This document shows, one piece after another, positions 1 through 12,394 of a stretch of 64,000 nucleotides of DNA. Source of the DNA: Mya arenaria (lineage: Eukaryota; Mollusca; Bivalvia; Myida; Myidae); contig NC_069126.1 of NCBI RefSeq assembly GCF_026914265.1, positions 39,714,421 to 39,778,420 of the forward strand, written 5' to 3'. A program made the position numbers and the translations under genes. A model generated the notes under the pieces. That model saw nothing but the letters and a program-made list of their open reading frames with translations. It made no database searches and was not told the origin of the DNA. Every line of letters starts with the position of its first letter. The first letter of the stretch is position 1.

Positions 1-147
1 TGAACTTGAAGAATACTGCCATGACTAATGAGATGCAATGTGCCAGGCCGCAAAAGTTTTACCAGTGAACATATTAACAGACAATTAAGATATTACATTC
101 AAACAGGGATAAAGTAATATGAAAACCTATCGCTGTCGCTAAAGTAA

Positions 148-309
148 TGCACCAGTCAATGGTAAGCATCCCCCCACCCCAGGTCCGGGGGGACAGTCGG
201 TGGTTTTGTGTTCGCGCCAAAATAGCGGGGAATTGGCCTTGGACCGACTGTGTAGCTCAAGGAATTTGGTCGAAGCGCTAGCGGTTTAAGCGCCCGGCGT
301 GCGCCACCT
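148..309 (-). repeat. Truncated copy of TGCACCAGTCAATTGTAAC inverted-repeat element
   Basis: It starts with TGCACCAGTCAATGGTAA and continues through a CCCCCCACCCCAGGTCCGGGG block and the TCGGTGGTTTTG segment also seen in the copies at 14114 and 24646. The opposite terminal repeat is missing, so this is one end plus part of the interior. Non-autonomous; no coding capacity seen. Confidence 0.7.
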
Positions 310-1181
310 CTAAAATAATCGAAGTTTACTGTTTTCATCAATATCGGAGAAACAAAGGTAATAAAATAAGCTCATAATGCACCATTTCCGACTACATACA
401 TGAGGGAGTAACCCCAAATTCCCGTAAAACAGTTTATGCCATATACTTTCGGTTCTGAGGGAGGAGCACATGTCAGAAGTTGCGCCCCTAAGTTACTACC
501 CCTCTAACATCAATTCCTGGATCCGCACCTGCGATGTGCCATGTTTCCGCAACCTGGGAGATTTAATAAAAACGCTTCTGTTTCTGGGGCTGTGATTACG
601 AAGTTCGTAATCACTGCTTCTGCTGTAATAAACCAAGATGATACTTGACTTCTACTACTACAAGTTACCTAGATTCACGTGCATTATTTAGCACGTTATT
701 GCTATGTGTTTCACAAGATTTATACCCTGTGTACTGCTAATATTTAGCATTCTCAAACATTTATTGTTGAATAAGATTTTAGCTGATAGCTATTTTCTAT
801 TTGTCTGAAGATGATGAAAAACATAATCTTATATATTCAACCTCAAGTCAGTTTCCTAGTCTGAATTTTGAGAGGATACAAAAAGTATTCCTGGTGGGTA
901 CAACCTTTAAGGTAAAAGACAGACACAAATACATGCATGCCATACTTTTGAGAGGCTTTGCAGTGGATTTTAGTCTGAATTCCAGGGAATATTGGTCTAA
1001 AGTCCAGCGGATTTTGGTCTTAACAATATCAACATTTATTATTTAAGACTAAATACAGAAATTTGAATGCATATTTACTTATATTTATTTAATGATCTAG
1101 AATACATACAATAAAAGAATAAATAATATATTATGAAATTATAATCAATTGCAATGCATATGATAAATAAATAATACATAA
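310..1181. other. No gene seen
   Basis: AT-rich sequence with a few short open frames that show no domain, splice-site or codon signal. Nothing I can support here. Confidence 0.5.
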
Positions 1182-1339
1182 AACAAGAGGGCCATGATGG
1201 CCCTAAATCGCTCACCTGAGTAAAAGAGTTTAACCTTTGTTATTAATATAGCTTGTTTCTCAAAGAATATTGTACAAGAGCTGTCAAAGTATGTGACAAA
1301 TGCCCCCCCCCCAATGTGACATTGATCTATGAACAAGTA

Positions 1340-4078
1340 CATAACAAGAGCACCGCGAAACGGAGCATTATACGCCCGAAGAAGATTCGGCTTGAGGTCC
1401 TTTTAATGTAGTGATGATTTGTATAAAGTTATTTGAAAATCGCTTTATTAGTTACCAAGTTATGGCCCGGACACAGAATTGCTAACGGACGAGTAACAAA
1501 GATGTGGCCCGGACACAGAATTGCTAATGCCCCCCATGGTGATTCTAGTCTTTGAGGTATGGACCTGGAAATTGCGCGCAACACATCCTTTTAATGTAGT
1601 GATGATTTGTATAAAGTTATTTGAAAATCGCTTTATTAGTTACCAAGTTATGGCCCGGACACGGAATTGCTAACGGACGAGTTACAAAGATGTGGCCTGG
1701 ACACAGAATTGCTAACGCCCCCCCCCCCATGGTGATTCTAGTCTTTGAGTTATGGCCTGGACATGGAATTGCTAACGTCCCCCCCCCCCCATGGTGATTC
1801 TAGACTTTGAGGTATGGACCTGGAAATTGCATGTGACATCCTTTTAATGTAGTGATGATTTGTATTAAGTTATTTAAAAATCACTATATTAGTAACAAAG
1901 ATGTGGCCCAGACACAGAATTGCTAACGCCCCCCATGGTGATTCTAGTCTTTGAGGTATGGACCTGGAAATTGCGCGCGACACATCCTTTTAATGTAGTG
2001 ATGATTTGTATAAAGCTATTTGAAAATCGCTTTATTAGTTACCATGTTATGGCCCGGACACGGAATTGCTAACGAACGAGTAACAAAGATGTGGCCCGGA
2101 AACAGAATTGCTAACGCCCCCCCAATGGTGATTCTAGTCTTTGAGGTATGGACCTGGAAATTGCGCGTGACACATCCTTTTGGACACGGAATTGCTAACA
2201 GACGACTAACAAAGATGTGGCCAGGACACAGAATTGCTAACGCCCCCCATTGGTGATTCTAGTCTTTGATTTATGGCCTGGACATGGACTTGCTAACGTC
2301 CCCCCCCATTGCTAACGGACGAGTAACAAATATGTGGCCAGGACACAGAATTGCTAACGCCCCCCATTGGTGATTCTAGTCTTTTAGTTATGGCCTGGAC
2401 ATGGAATTGCTAACGTCCCCCCATGGTGATTCTAGACTTTGAGGTATGGACCTGGAAATTGCGCGCGACACATCCTTTTAATGTAGTGATGATTTTTTTT
2501 TTGTATAAAGTTATTTGAAAATCACTTTATTAGTAACAAAGATGTGGCCCAGACACAGAATTGCTAACGCCCCCCCCCCATGGTGATTCTAGTCTTTGAG
2601 GTATGGACCTGGAAATTGCGCGCGACACATCCTTTTAATGTAATGATGCTTTGTATAAAGTTATTTGAAAATGACTTTATTAGTGACCAAGTTGTGGCCC
2701 GGACACGGATTTGCTAACGCACCCCCATGGTGATTCTAGTCTTTGAGGTATGGACCTGGAAATTGCGCGCAACACATCCTTTTAATGTAGTGATGATTTG
2801 TATAAAGTAATTTGAAAATCGCTTTATTAGTAACCAAGTTATGGCCCGGAAACAGAATTGCTAATGCCCCCCATGGTGATTCTAGTCTTTGAGGTATGGA
2901 CCTGGAAATTGCGCGCGACACATCCTTTTAATGTAATGATGCTTTGTATAAAGTTATTTGAAAATTACTTTATTAGTGACAAAGTTGTAACGCCCCCCCC
3001 CATGGTGATTCTAGTCTTTGAGGTATGGACCTGGAAATTGCGCGCGACACATCCTTTTAATGTAGTGATGATTTGTATAAAGTTATTTGAAAATCGCTTT
3101 ATTAGTAACCAAGTTATGGCCCGGAAACAGAATTGCTAATGCCCCCCATGGTGATTCTAGTCTTTGAGGTATGGACCTGGAAATTGCGCGCGACACATCC
3201 TTTTAATGTAATGATGCTTTGTATAAAGTTATTTGAAAATGACTTTATTAGTGACAAAGTTGTAACGCCCCCCCCATGGTGATTCTAGTCTTTGAGGTAT
3301 GGACCTGGAAATTGCGCGCGACACATCCTTTTAATGTAATGATGCTTTGTATAAAGTTATTTGAAAATGACTTTATTAGTGACAAAGTTGTAACGCCCCC
3401 CCCCCCCCTGGTGATTCTAGTCTTTGAGGTATGGACCTGGAAATTGCGCGCGACACATCCTTTTAATGTAATGATGCTTTGTATAAAGTTATTTGAAAAT
3501 GACTTTATTAGTGACAAAGTTGTAACGCCCCCCCCCCATGGTGATTCTAGTCTTTGGGGTATGGACCTGGAAATTGGCCCCCCCCCCATGGTGATTCTAG
3601 TCTTTGAGGTATGGACCTGGAAATTGCGCGCGACACATCCTTTTTATGTAATGATGCTTTGTATAAAGTTATTTGAAAATGACTTTATTAGTGACAAAGT
3701 TGTAACGCCCCCCCCCCATGGTGATTCTAGTCTTTGAGGTATGGACCTGGAAATTGCGCGCGACACATCCTTTTAATGTAATGATGCTTTGTAATAAGTT
3801 ATTTGAAAATGACTTTATTAGTGACAAAGTTGTGGCCCGGACACGGAATTGCTAACGCACCCCCATGGTGATTCTAGTCTTTAAGGTATGGACCTGGAAA
3901 TTGCGCGCGACACATCCTTTTAATGTAGTGATGATTTGTATAAAGTTATTTGAAAATCGCTTTATTAGTTACCAAGTTATGGCCCGGACACGGAATTGCT
4001 AACGGACGGACAGACGGACAGACAGACGGACAGACGATGGAGGCCATAACATAATACGACCCTTCGGGCGTATAAAAA
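1340..4078. repeat. Inverted-repeat-bounded element with expanded internal array
   Basis: TTATACGCCCGAAG at 1368-1381 and its exact reverse complement CTTCGGGCGTATAA at 4062-4075 bracket the element. Inside are about 19 copies of a unit containing GGTGATTCTAGTCTTTGAGG, GGACCTGGAAATTGCGCGCG and ATCCTTTTAATGTAGTGATG. In the left half, units alternate with GGCCCGGACACGGAATTGCT and have variable spacing. In the right half (about 3000-3850) spacing settles to about 130-132 bp, with C-runs of 6-12 at unit joints. Open frames across the array simply follow the repeat and are not taken as genes. Confidence 0.8.
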
Positions 4079-4351
4079 GTTTATCTTGCCTTTATGTGTC
4101 AAATACATATTGCAAGTTATATTAAATTGCCTCTGAGCAAAAAAAACAACAATCATACTAAATGACAGCCAACACTCTTTATGTCCTCATATTCAGCATT
4201 CCATTGTGAATAAACACTTAGTGTATCTTTCACCTTAGAGGTAGGGACATGGGTCTTGCACACGACACATTGTCTTGGTATGTTGAAAACATATGGCATT
4301 TTCATTTTAAAATCTGTCCATATAAGAGAAAGTCACAGCGCGGACACGACA

Positions 4352-4735
4352 GCCTATAATTTCCTTCAGGTTGCCATGGCAACCAGAGTTCTGCAAGGAA
4401 TTAAAATTTTTTAACAATTTTGAAAAAGCACCAACCAAGGATCAATCCTATGAAGTTTCATCAAAATTGTCCAAGCGGTTTAGGAGAAGATGATTGTAAC
4501 CAATTGTTGACACTTTTCCTTTAGGTTGCCATGTCAACCAGAGTTCTAAATGGAATTAATTTCTTTGAACAATTTTGAAAAAGCACCAACCAAGGATCAT
4601 TCCTATGAAGTTTCATCAAATTGTCAAAGCGGTTTAGGAGAAGAAGATGATTATAACCAATTGTTGACATTTTCCTTTAGGTTGCCATGGCAACCGGGCC
4701 AAACAAAAGTATGTGAACAAATTTAAGAGAAGTCC
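4352..4735. repeat. Tandem repeat, units of about 167 bp
   Basis: GGTTGCCATGGCAACC followed by TTGAAAAAGCACCAACCAAGG, AGTTTCATCAAA and GCGGTTTAGGAGAAGA recurs two and a half times. Related words return at about 6327-6460, so the same family is present twice in the cluster. Confidence 0.65.
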
Positions 4736-6535
4736 ATGCAAGGACACTTCAAACCAAATTTGCTGAAGATCTATCAAGGGGTTCATGCGAAGAAAATGTT
4801 AAGTTTTTTTACTAATTTTAGCTCTGGTAGCCCTTAAAAGGGGCCAAACAAAATTATTTGAAAAGACCTGACAGAGCCCCATGCTAGGATGCTTCAGACT
4901 TGAAGATCCATCAAGCAGTTAATAAGATCAAGTTGTTTAAAGGTTTTTCTATTCTTTGCTCTGGTGACCCCTAAAAGGGGCCAAACAAAACCATTTGAAC
5001 AAAGTTGAGAAAGGACCATGTAAGGATGCTACATATCAAGTATGGAGTCATTATGGCCTTTACTTTCAGAGGAAAAGATGTTCAGTGACAAGACAATGTA
5101 ACAAGAGGCACATCAGTGCCTGTGCTCCACTGGCCAAAAGGTTCAAGCAAAGACCACCTAACGAACATTTTCGTCAAGTTTCATAGAAATACAATCATCA
5201 ATTTTTGAGGAGAAGTTATTTAAAAAATTTTTTTACTTTAATAGCTCTGGCTGCCATGTTGTGGCTTGTGCAGTGGACCGAAATGATTTGGGCAATTTGA
5301 GTAAAGGAGCACCAAACAAACATTTCTTTCAAGTTTTATCGAAAAAAGGTCATCGGTTTCGACGACAAGTCGTATAAAGTTTTTTTTATTTTTTATTTTT
5401 TAGCTTTGGCAGCCATGGTGTGCAGTGGACTGGAACCATTTAACAAATTTTGGTTAATGACCACCCAAGGAACATTTCTGTCAAGTTTCATCAAAATCTG
5501 ATCATCGGTTAACATTTAATCTGAATAGATTATGAAGCAAATATCTAACCTGAACAAGAACTGACGAGATAGAATCGACTTGGTGTTTCACTTACACTTT
5601 TCGGCCATTTAAGTTACTAAAAATAGCACGCACTCACGACGGACAATCTGTGACGACATAAGCTCCATGGCCTTCGGCCAGTGGAGCTAAAAACAAATGA
5701 CCCCTGAGCAAGGCCAATTTGACTCCGGGACAATAATTTGAATACCTTTGGTGTAGGTCCACTAGGTTACACTATATACCAAATATGAAAGCTCTAGGTC
5801 TTATATTTTGGAGAAGAGGATTTTATTATATAAGACTATATAAAAACAAATAACTTTCAGGGCGGGGCCAATTTTGACCCTGTGGCAATAATTTGAACAA
5901 CTTTGATAGAGGTCCACAAGATGATGTTGTATACCAAATATCTAAGCCCTGGGCCTTACAGTTTCGGAGAAGATTTTTAAAGATTTACTATATAACACTA
6001 TGTAATGAAACTAGTGACCCCTGGGGCCGGGCCATTTTTGACCCCAGGAGAATAATTTGAACAAATTTTGTAAAGGACCACTACATGATGACACATACCA
6101 ATTTTCAAGGTTCTAGGCCTTGTGGTTTTTGAGAAGAAGATTTTTAAAGTTTTCCCTATATAAGTCTATGTAAAACAAGTGACCCCCGGGGCAGGGCCAT
6201 TTTTGACCCCAGGGGGATAGTTTTAACAATTTTGGTAGAGGACCACTAGATGATGCTATATACCAAATATTAAGGCTCTAGGCCTTGTGGTTTTGAAAAA
6301 TAAGATTTTTAAAGTTTTTCCTTTCCGTTGCCATGGCAACCAGAGTTCTGCATGGAATTCAATTCTTTGAACAATTTTCAAAGGGGACCACCCAAGGAAC
6401 ATTCCTGTAAAGTTTGGAAGAAATTGGCTAAGCGGTTTATGAGGAGATGTCGTTTAAAGTAAAAGTTTACGGACGGACGGACGACAGACGGACGCCGGAC
6501 AAATTGTGATCACAAAAGCTCACCTTGTCACTATG
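4736..6535. repeat. Remnants of related dispersed repeats
   Basis: Divergent units with TTTGAACAA, GGACCAC and CAAGTTTCAT are followed at 5675-6300 by units containing GGGGCCGGGCCATTTTTGAC and AGGCCTTGTGGTTTT with a spacing near 150 bp. The cluster ends in a GGACGGACGG run at 6470-6500. Non-coding. Confidence 0.55.
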
Positions 6536-6540
6536 CAAAT

Positions 6541-7376
6541 TTTTGCTATTTGTAACATTAGACATACCTTATATACTTCATTTGTACCAAAATTAAACAA
6601 ATAACGATCTGTATTATAAGATAGCACAATTTGAAAAAAAGAAAAAAAAAACAACTTTTATTACTTAATTAATTGCTTAAACAATAAACATACATTTTTC
6701 CATCCTTTTTTATGAAATTCAAAAGCCATTGCATTACTCTTCATATTGACAAACAAGAAATAAAAATAGTTCATGTATGTAATCATCTATTTTATTTAAT
6801 TTAAACAATCATTTGATATCATTATAATTTAGTTCTTACAAATCATGTAAGTAATTTCACTTTCAATAAATTGAGAGTTAATAAACAGTCACATGACAAA
6901 TTCCTTTTATTGGATCTTCAATGTCAGATGGAAAGCTATTATTAAGGACCCAAGTGATGTTTGTTCCTGCATCTGAACTGCCTAAATGCAGCCAATTAGA
7001 AATTTTGCATTGAATGTTACATATTTGGGTTAATTAAGGGCTATAATCCCTGTCCCGACAATTTTGAAGATAGAACTTAAGAAAAGTTATTGACTGGCTA
7101 AAAGAAAAATATAAATTGAGGAATATAGGCAATGTAATCTTTACAGATATACAAAAATGATTCGCAGATACATATTTAGACTTATCGACATTTTACTTAA
7201 TATCAAAAGGTTCTTACAAATTATTTATAATATTATTCTTCATATACATACACATTATTTAGTAAACAGTACTGTTTCAACAATTCAAACAAATACATAG
7301 TTACAAATCAAATGTTGCTGTATTATGGCAAACACTTGGTGTTCTATCAGTACTTTAACTGAACTGGAACCTCAGA
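6541..7376. other. No gene seen
   Basis: AT-rich intergenic sequence without a supported feature. Confidence 0.5.
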
Positions 7377-7745
7377 TCAACCCATAAAGAAATGGAGTCT
7401 AGTAACTTCCCACTCGCCTGCCTCTTGGAACAACTGGGCCATGATTTTACCAGTTACCAGTAAGTGTTCTTTTAGACCATCATGTTGGTCAAAAATGTAA
7501 TCAGACAAATCAAGACTGTCCGTAACTGGAAATCGGACCTGTTTCAATACATAGGCCACACTTTTTTTATCCAACTCCTTCCAAAAGATGGGTAGTGACA
7601 TGAACATTCCTCAATCTAACTTCTGCAGTGACTTCATTCATTCCTTTAGTCAAATACGGACAGTGTGAGCTGTTGAGATAGACAGCTCCTGTGACATCAC
7701 ATTTTATTGTGAAGAATGTCCAGCATAGATGGCTTGTCATCTAAT
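7377..7745 (-). pseudogene. Unrecognised coding remnant with shifted frames
   Basis: On the minus strand three neighbouring frames hold protein-like sequence in succession. First comes a short piece with LDDKPSMLDILHNK, then VYLNSSHCPYLTKGMNEV with VRLRNVHVTTHLLEG, then FWKELDKKSVAYVLKQVRF continuing to QEAGEWEVTRLHFFMG and a stop. The composition is that of a soluble globular protein, without membrane segments. Because the frame must change at least twice in about 370 bp and no good splice sites explain it, I read it as a decayed gene. A SINE abuts its upstream side at 7756. The exon-like piece at 8526-8654 lies upstream on the same strand and may belong to the same former gene. I do not recognise the family. 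Confidence 0.45.
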
Positions 7746-7755
7746 GTAGCTAATA

Positions 7756-8095
7756 TGTCCGCCCGGTCAGCTCAATCGGTAGAGCGTTGGACTCTGAATA
7801 GGACATCCCGGGTTCGATTCCCGGGCGGACCAGGTCACCTCTGTTGTGATTGGTTATGAAATCCTTTCTACGACCATTCGCACTGTACCACTGCACCTGG
7901 CATGTACAGAAGCTGTCAGTTCCTTGCAGAGGTGAAGGCACCTAGTACTGGTTCTGCCCAGGATAGGTGTGGGTGGTTGAACTGTCACTCTGGGACCCTT
8001 CAATGTGCTCACGCCGGGACCCGGAGTATAAACTACTAACACCACCACCTGGCAGCCTGCTCTGAAGCTTGTCCATAGCCCCATATGTGTGGCCA
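7756..8095 (+). repeat. tRNA-derived SINE
   Basis: The head GTCCGCCCGGTCAGCTCAAT with CGGTAGAGCG gives an A box, and GGTTCGATTCCCGGGCGGAC gives a B box. The anticodon arm does not pair properly (TTGGA against TAGGA), so this is not a working tRNA. A roughly 260-bp unrelated body follows. A second, opposite copy of the same head is at 44252. The right end is approximate. Confidence 0.7.
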
Positions 8096-8525
8096 GTCAT
8101 CCATTATCCCCATTTTAATGATAATCTGAAAATAATCCCAAGCACATTTATATGCATATTTATTATATCATATCCGCTTCTATACACTTATCTTCTCTAG
8201 GATGTTCAAACAGGCTTGATGTGACAATACAAAATGTGAAGACAAATAAACAGTGAGATACAACAAGTATATTGAATTTTCTGTCTGATTTAAAATGATT
8301 TGTAATATAAACAGGACAGGTGAAACTTCCTATTCGACAAATATCTTTTTTTTATTGTCATTTCCAAGCATTTTTAATGATTAGATTATTTAATATTTCA
8401 CAACTTAAATACTATCAGGAAGTCATAAGATTAACCATCTATATATATATAATAAATCATATATATATATTTAATATATAAAAACAAGTCATTATACAAT
8501 TGATATACACAAATTAAAAAGGTAT

Positions 8526-8654
8526 TTATACTTCTGAAACACTGTTGCACAAGCCACTGGGCACAAAGAGGTTGATGAAGGTTTTCCTGATGCCCTTTGA
8601 GGTTTCCCCACAATCATGAGAAAGATGACCTCTGAGAGAGATGGTGGTTATTTC
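8526..8654 (-). CDS. Candidate terminal coding exon, unknown protein
   Basis: A minus-strand acceptor (TTTAATGTTTCAG) at 8657-8655 opens a 129-bp frame beginning EITTISLRGHLSHDCG, then ETSKGIRKTFINLFVPSG, and ending LCNSVSEV and a TAA stop. A donor-like GTATAA overlaps the last codons, so the exon could also continue by splicing. The amino-acid composition is coding-like, but I do not recognise the family. The downstream minus-strand remnant at 7377-7745 could be the rest of the same gene, now interrupted by the SINE at 7756. If so, the locus is dead; if not, this is an isolated terminal exon. Confidence 0.4.
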   Translation of the reverse strand, partial: EITTISLRGHLSHDCGETSKGIRKTFINLFVPSGLCNSVSEV

Positions 8655-8814
8655 CTGAAACATTAAATTTATACATGTTGTATATAATTTAAAAAAAAGG
8701 ACACTTGACAATATACAGAATGCTGTACATAAAATTCATAAGTCCTATAAATAAATGCTTTTGAAAAATTCCAGAACATATAAACAGCAAAACCCAAAAC
8801 CTCTTGATTTTGTT

Positions 8815-9107
8815 CTCAATTGGCCAACAGGGAAGTATTTTTTTTTTCAAGAATCCATGAAAACCAGTGATATAAAACTGCTGACAAAAAATTAGATCAT
8901 GCATTTTTCTTTAACTGTTAGTAATAGTTTAACCCACAAAACATTGGCTTTCAAACGAAAATATGCAAATCTGCGATATGATCTATGTCAGCAGTCTTTT
9001 ATCATTGGTTTGCAGATACTATTAAACCCAAAAATTTGCTCTTTCCAAGACAAAAAAATAAAAAAGTTGTAAAAACGGTAAATTTGTGAGAGTGCATGCA
9101 GCTTTAA
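8815..9107. repeat. TTAAAGCTGCA palindromic element, partial copy
   Basis: It shares GACTGCTGACAAAAAATTAG, TGTTAGTAATAGTTTAA and the right end TTTGTGAGAGTGCATGCAGC with the copy at 9263. The left terminal repeat is missing. Confidence 0.75.
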
Positions 9108-9262
9108 TAATAATTAATATATTCTTGTAATGAAGCTGTTATGTGCTAAAAATAGAACCCAATGAAAAATAAGCATATCCTAATAAGCCTAGCTTTAATA
9201 TTATGAAGTATTTACTGAATCAAATAGACATATATAGGCAAATGACTGAAAAGCTACCATAA

Positions 9263-9612
9263 TTAAAGCTGCACTATCACAGATTAAACATTTCGACAAC
9301 TTTTTAATTTTTGTCTTGGAACAAGCCAATTTTTGCTACAATCCATGGAAACCAGTTAATAAGACTGCTGACAAAAAATTAGATCGCAGATTTTTATATT
9401 TAAGTTCATACATTGATGTTTTATGCATTTTTCTTAAACCGTTAGTAAGGTTTTAAGCTCTAACATTTTCGAAAATATGAAAATCTAAGATCTGTTTTTT
9501 TATCAACAATCTTACATCAATGGGTTGCAGATATTTACGCAAAAATTTGCTCTTTCCAAGACAAAAATAAAAAAGTTGTAAAAATGGTAAATCTGTGAGA
9601 ATGCAGCGTTAA
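9263..9612. repeat. TTAAAGCTGCA palindromic element, full-length
   Basis: The left end TTAAAGCTGCACTATCACAG is the near-complement of the right end CTGTGAGAATGCAGCGTTAA. The interior is itself a long imperfect palindrome: AAGACTGCTGACAAAAAATT is mirrored by ATCAACAATCTTAC near the middle. About 350 bp and no coding capacity, so a foldback, MITE-like element. Confidence 0.8.
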
Positions 9613-10300
9613 GAGTATTTTTTAAACTTATAATGAAAGTCATTTGCATTTATTTTACATAAGCACGAAAACTAATGTGTTATTTATTCTGAACTCCTTT
9701 ATAAAAATGTAGGACAAAACATCCCATGTCATTTTTGACTAAGGGGACAAAACACGTCCAACCCATTTAGACAGGGTTGACAAAACAACCCAGATCATTC
9801 TGACATGGTGGACAAAATAACCAGGAAAATATTGGCAGTTCAAAAAGTTAAGACCCCCCTCCCATCCTACCAACACTTGAAAGATTAAAACTAATTGGCC
9901 ATTATCAAGATGTGTTTTATTACCCCCAATAAACACCCTTTTTCACTTAATTTATTAGGTTTAGAAATGTTACTACGGAGATCTTTATCACAGCATAAGG
10001 AAGACACAGTGACTTTAATCATAAGGATTTGCTACAAAGCTACAGTACAATATTAAGTTCAGCATTATGATAATCCTTACTTCAAAACACTCTTCTTAAA
10101 AAGGTGTTCAAGGCCAAAATCTAATATTCATATTCATTACAGGCTGCTTTGCATGACAATTATTAATTTCAGATATTTGCTTTAAGCAATTTATTTTTAA
10201 TTATAAAAACACTTTCTCATAGTTTTCATCTTCTTTTTGATATTGACATGTTAATATTAAAGGGGCCTCATTTGTTTTTAATATTTACGTTAGTCTTATA
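9613..10300. other. No gene; short degenerate GGACAAAAC repeats
   Basis: At about 9710-9830 the word GGACAAAACA or GACAAAATAACC recurs four times at loose spacing. Otherwise it is AT-rich sequence with nothing I can support. Confidence 0.45.
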
Positions 10301-10640
10301 TTAAAGCTGCAACCTCACAGATTGAACGTTTTGACAACTTTTTTTTTAAAATTTGTCTTCGAACAAGCGAATTTTTGCGTAAATATCTGCAAACCAGCGA
10401 TAAAAGACTGCTGACAAAATATCAGATTGCAGCTTTTCATACTTCCATCCAAAATTGATGTTTTATGCATTTTTCTTAAACTGTTAGTAGCAGTTTAAGC
10501 TGTAAAACATTAAATTTGGAATGGAAATATCAAAATCTGAAATCTAATCTTTAGTCAGCAGTCTTTTATCACATAAGCAGGTATTTACACAAAGAAATTC
10601 TAATACATAAAGTTTAAACAAAAAATAAAAAAGTTGGAAA
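10301..10640. repeat. TTAAAGCTGCA palindromic element, diverged copy
   Basis: TTAAAGCTGCAACCTCACAG opens the copy. GACTGCTGACAAAATATCAG and AAACTGTTAGTAGCAGTTTA follow, and it fades out after AATAAAAAAGTTGGAAA, where the right terminus is eroded. Confidence 0.75.
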
Positions 10641-12301
10641 TCAATACATACACAAGTTGACTAACATATATTTTGAATAATAAACCTTAAATTACTTTCC
10701 AAAGAATGCATTTAAGGAAAAGTTACTTACTGGAAACAAGACTGTAACAATGCATGTATTTTAAAGTGAAAACGCATATATATTATGTATTTTAAAAATG
10801 TAATCCTTTATACTTTTTACTCTTTCTGTTTTTAAAAAGGATGTAACCCTAACCAAATCATTTTATTTTTGGCCCTACTATAACACAATCAAGAATTTAG
10901 CCCCACATTCCAGAATGCAGGGCTTAAATTGTGTTATCATTTTGATCACTGACATGACATCATTGACAAAATAAGGATTCAAAAATCTTTGTTTCCGCCC
11001 AACTGACCCTATTTTTATCCTTCTGATCCTTTTTTGTTTTTGGTGTTTTGATCAATATGTGCTTTTTTAGTAAAGACCTTAATAATTCCCTGATATAGGT
11101 CAGTTTGCCAAAGAAACATGGTCCTAAAAAAAACAACAGTTACCGTATGCCTACCTTTTTTGATATTTAACTGGAAACTATGAATACTTTTTTTTGGCCT
11201 AAGCAACAATTTTTGTTTGAAGCCAGTGTGCATGTGCATACTGTGTATTTTTTTACTTAATTACATTGTATTGTCTGCGAATTACCAATATCAAATCCAT
11301 TGTCCTATTTAACAGGATAATGGTTTTGATATTGGTCCCATGTATTATCATTATAAAAAGTGTAGGAATTTTATTCAAGACCATTTGCAAGATGTGTCAT
11401 GTTTGGTGTCAATATTATGCTTGAATGATCATATTTTATATTTGTCATTGTTAGATATTTAATTTGTATAAAAAAAATGAGCAATAATAAAACCTCTAAA
11501 GTTTTTTCCTCAGTTGGTAAGAATTACACCTGTTGTTGTTGTTGTTGGGTTAATAAAAGTCTGCTTGCCTATGGCTCCATTATGGCTTGACCCTGTCACA
11601 CCCCCTAGTGTGACTGAAACATATTTGTGAGGCCAAAGGGGGATCTATCTTCATTGAATGTCAGTATTTATTTTAGCTCTACCCCTTTTACTTGACCTGG
11701 CATCGCCCCTTTCACTGAACCTGACATCTGATTGGCTGAATGAATATGCCTTTTAAAGGTTTCCTTATGACTGACAGCCCCCACCCCCCACAGAGAAAGA
11801 CTGGTCATTTGAGACAATCACTATCATATTTTGAAAAGGCGGCTATATGCATGACTATGAATTGGCTTGTAATTGATTGAAGATAATGATCATTATCTGC
11901 AGTTATGCACTTAAATTCATAAAAATTTCATGTTCCTTATACTATGAAAATTTTGGAAGAAATACATGACTGTCAATTTAGAATTGAACTTAATTTCCAT
12001 GTAAATATCCTCAAATTGTATAACATGTTGAAGGCAAAATGTAGATTTTCACAGATTGATACAATTGCTAAAAGGCATGTTCATTTTTTCAAGATAATGA
12101 CATTAATAGAAGGTTTCTACTTTGTGTAAGGTTTTCTGAATTTAAACATTTTTTTTTTGTCTTCAAGTCTCTTAACATTACCAAATAAAAAGAACTGTCC
12201 TCCAGTTTGTGTTATGTAGAATAAGATGTAATTTGGAAGTAACTGTAATTTGTTACTAAGATGGTTTAACCAAAACTTAATGAAAATCCCACATTGATTT
12301 C

Positions 12302-12305
<4 letters not shown>
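10641..12305. other. No gene seen
   Basis: AT-rich. A short (GTT)n run lies at about 11532-11550. None of the small open frames has domain or splice support. Confidence 0.5.

Positions 12306-12378
<73 letters not shown>
12306..12378. repeat. (AT)n microsatellite
   Basis: About 36 uninterrupted AT dinucleotides, lying 16 bp from the palindromic element at 12395. Confidence 0.95.
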
Positions 12379-12380
<2 letters not shown>

Positions 12381-12394
12381 TACATATAGCCCGG

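Larger units (their letters stand above)
1182..6540. repeat. Nested cluster of dispersed bivalve-type repeats
   Basis: The left edge reads ACAAGAGGGCCATGATGGCC followed by CTAAATCGCTCACCTG, an opening I recall from a very common bivalve repeat. The right edge ends in a GGACGGACGGACG run followed by TGATCACAAAAGCTCACCTT. Between them lie an inverted-repeat-bounded array (1340-4078), tandem units of about 167 bp, and remnants with the tail GCTCCATGGCCTTCGGCC. It appears to be several elements inserted into one another. No gene is present. Confidence 0.65.

Noticed and set aside
2858-3737. Long open frames on both strands over the 0-4 kb array
   Set aside because: They repeat with the satellite unit, break at C-runs, and exist in several frames at once, so they are by-products of the repeat.
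1182-6540. CRISPR-like array
   Set aside because: Units are long, adjoining and variable, without unique spacers, and the genome is plainly animal.
7756-7831. tRNA gene
   Set aside because: A and B boxes are present, but the anticodon stem does not pair and a SINE body follows. Treated as a SINE head. The same applies to 44252.
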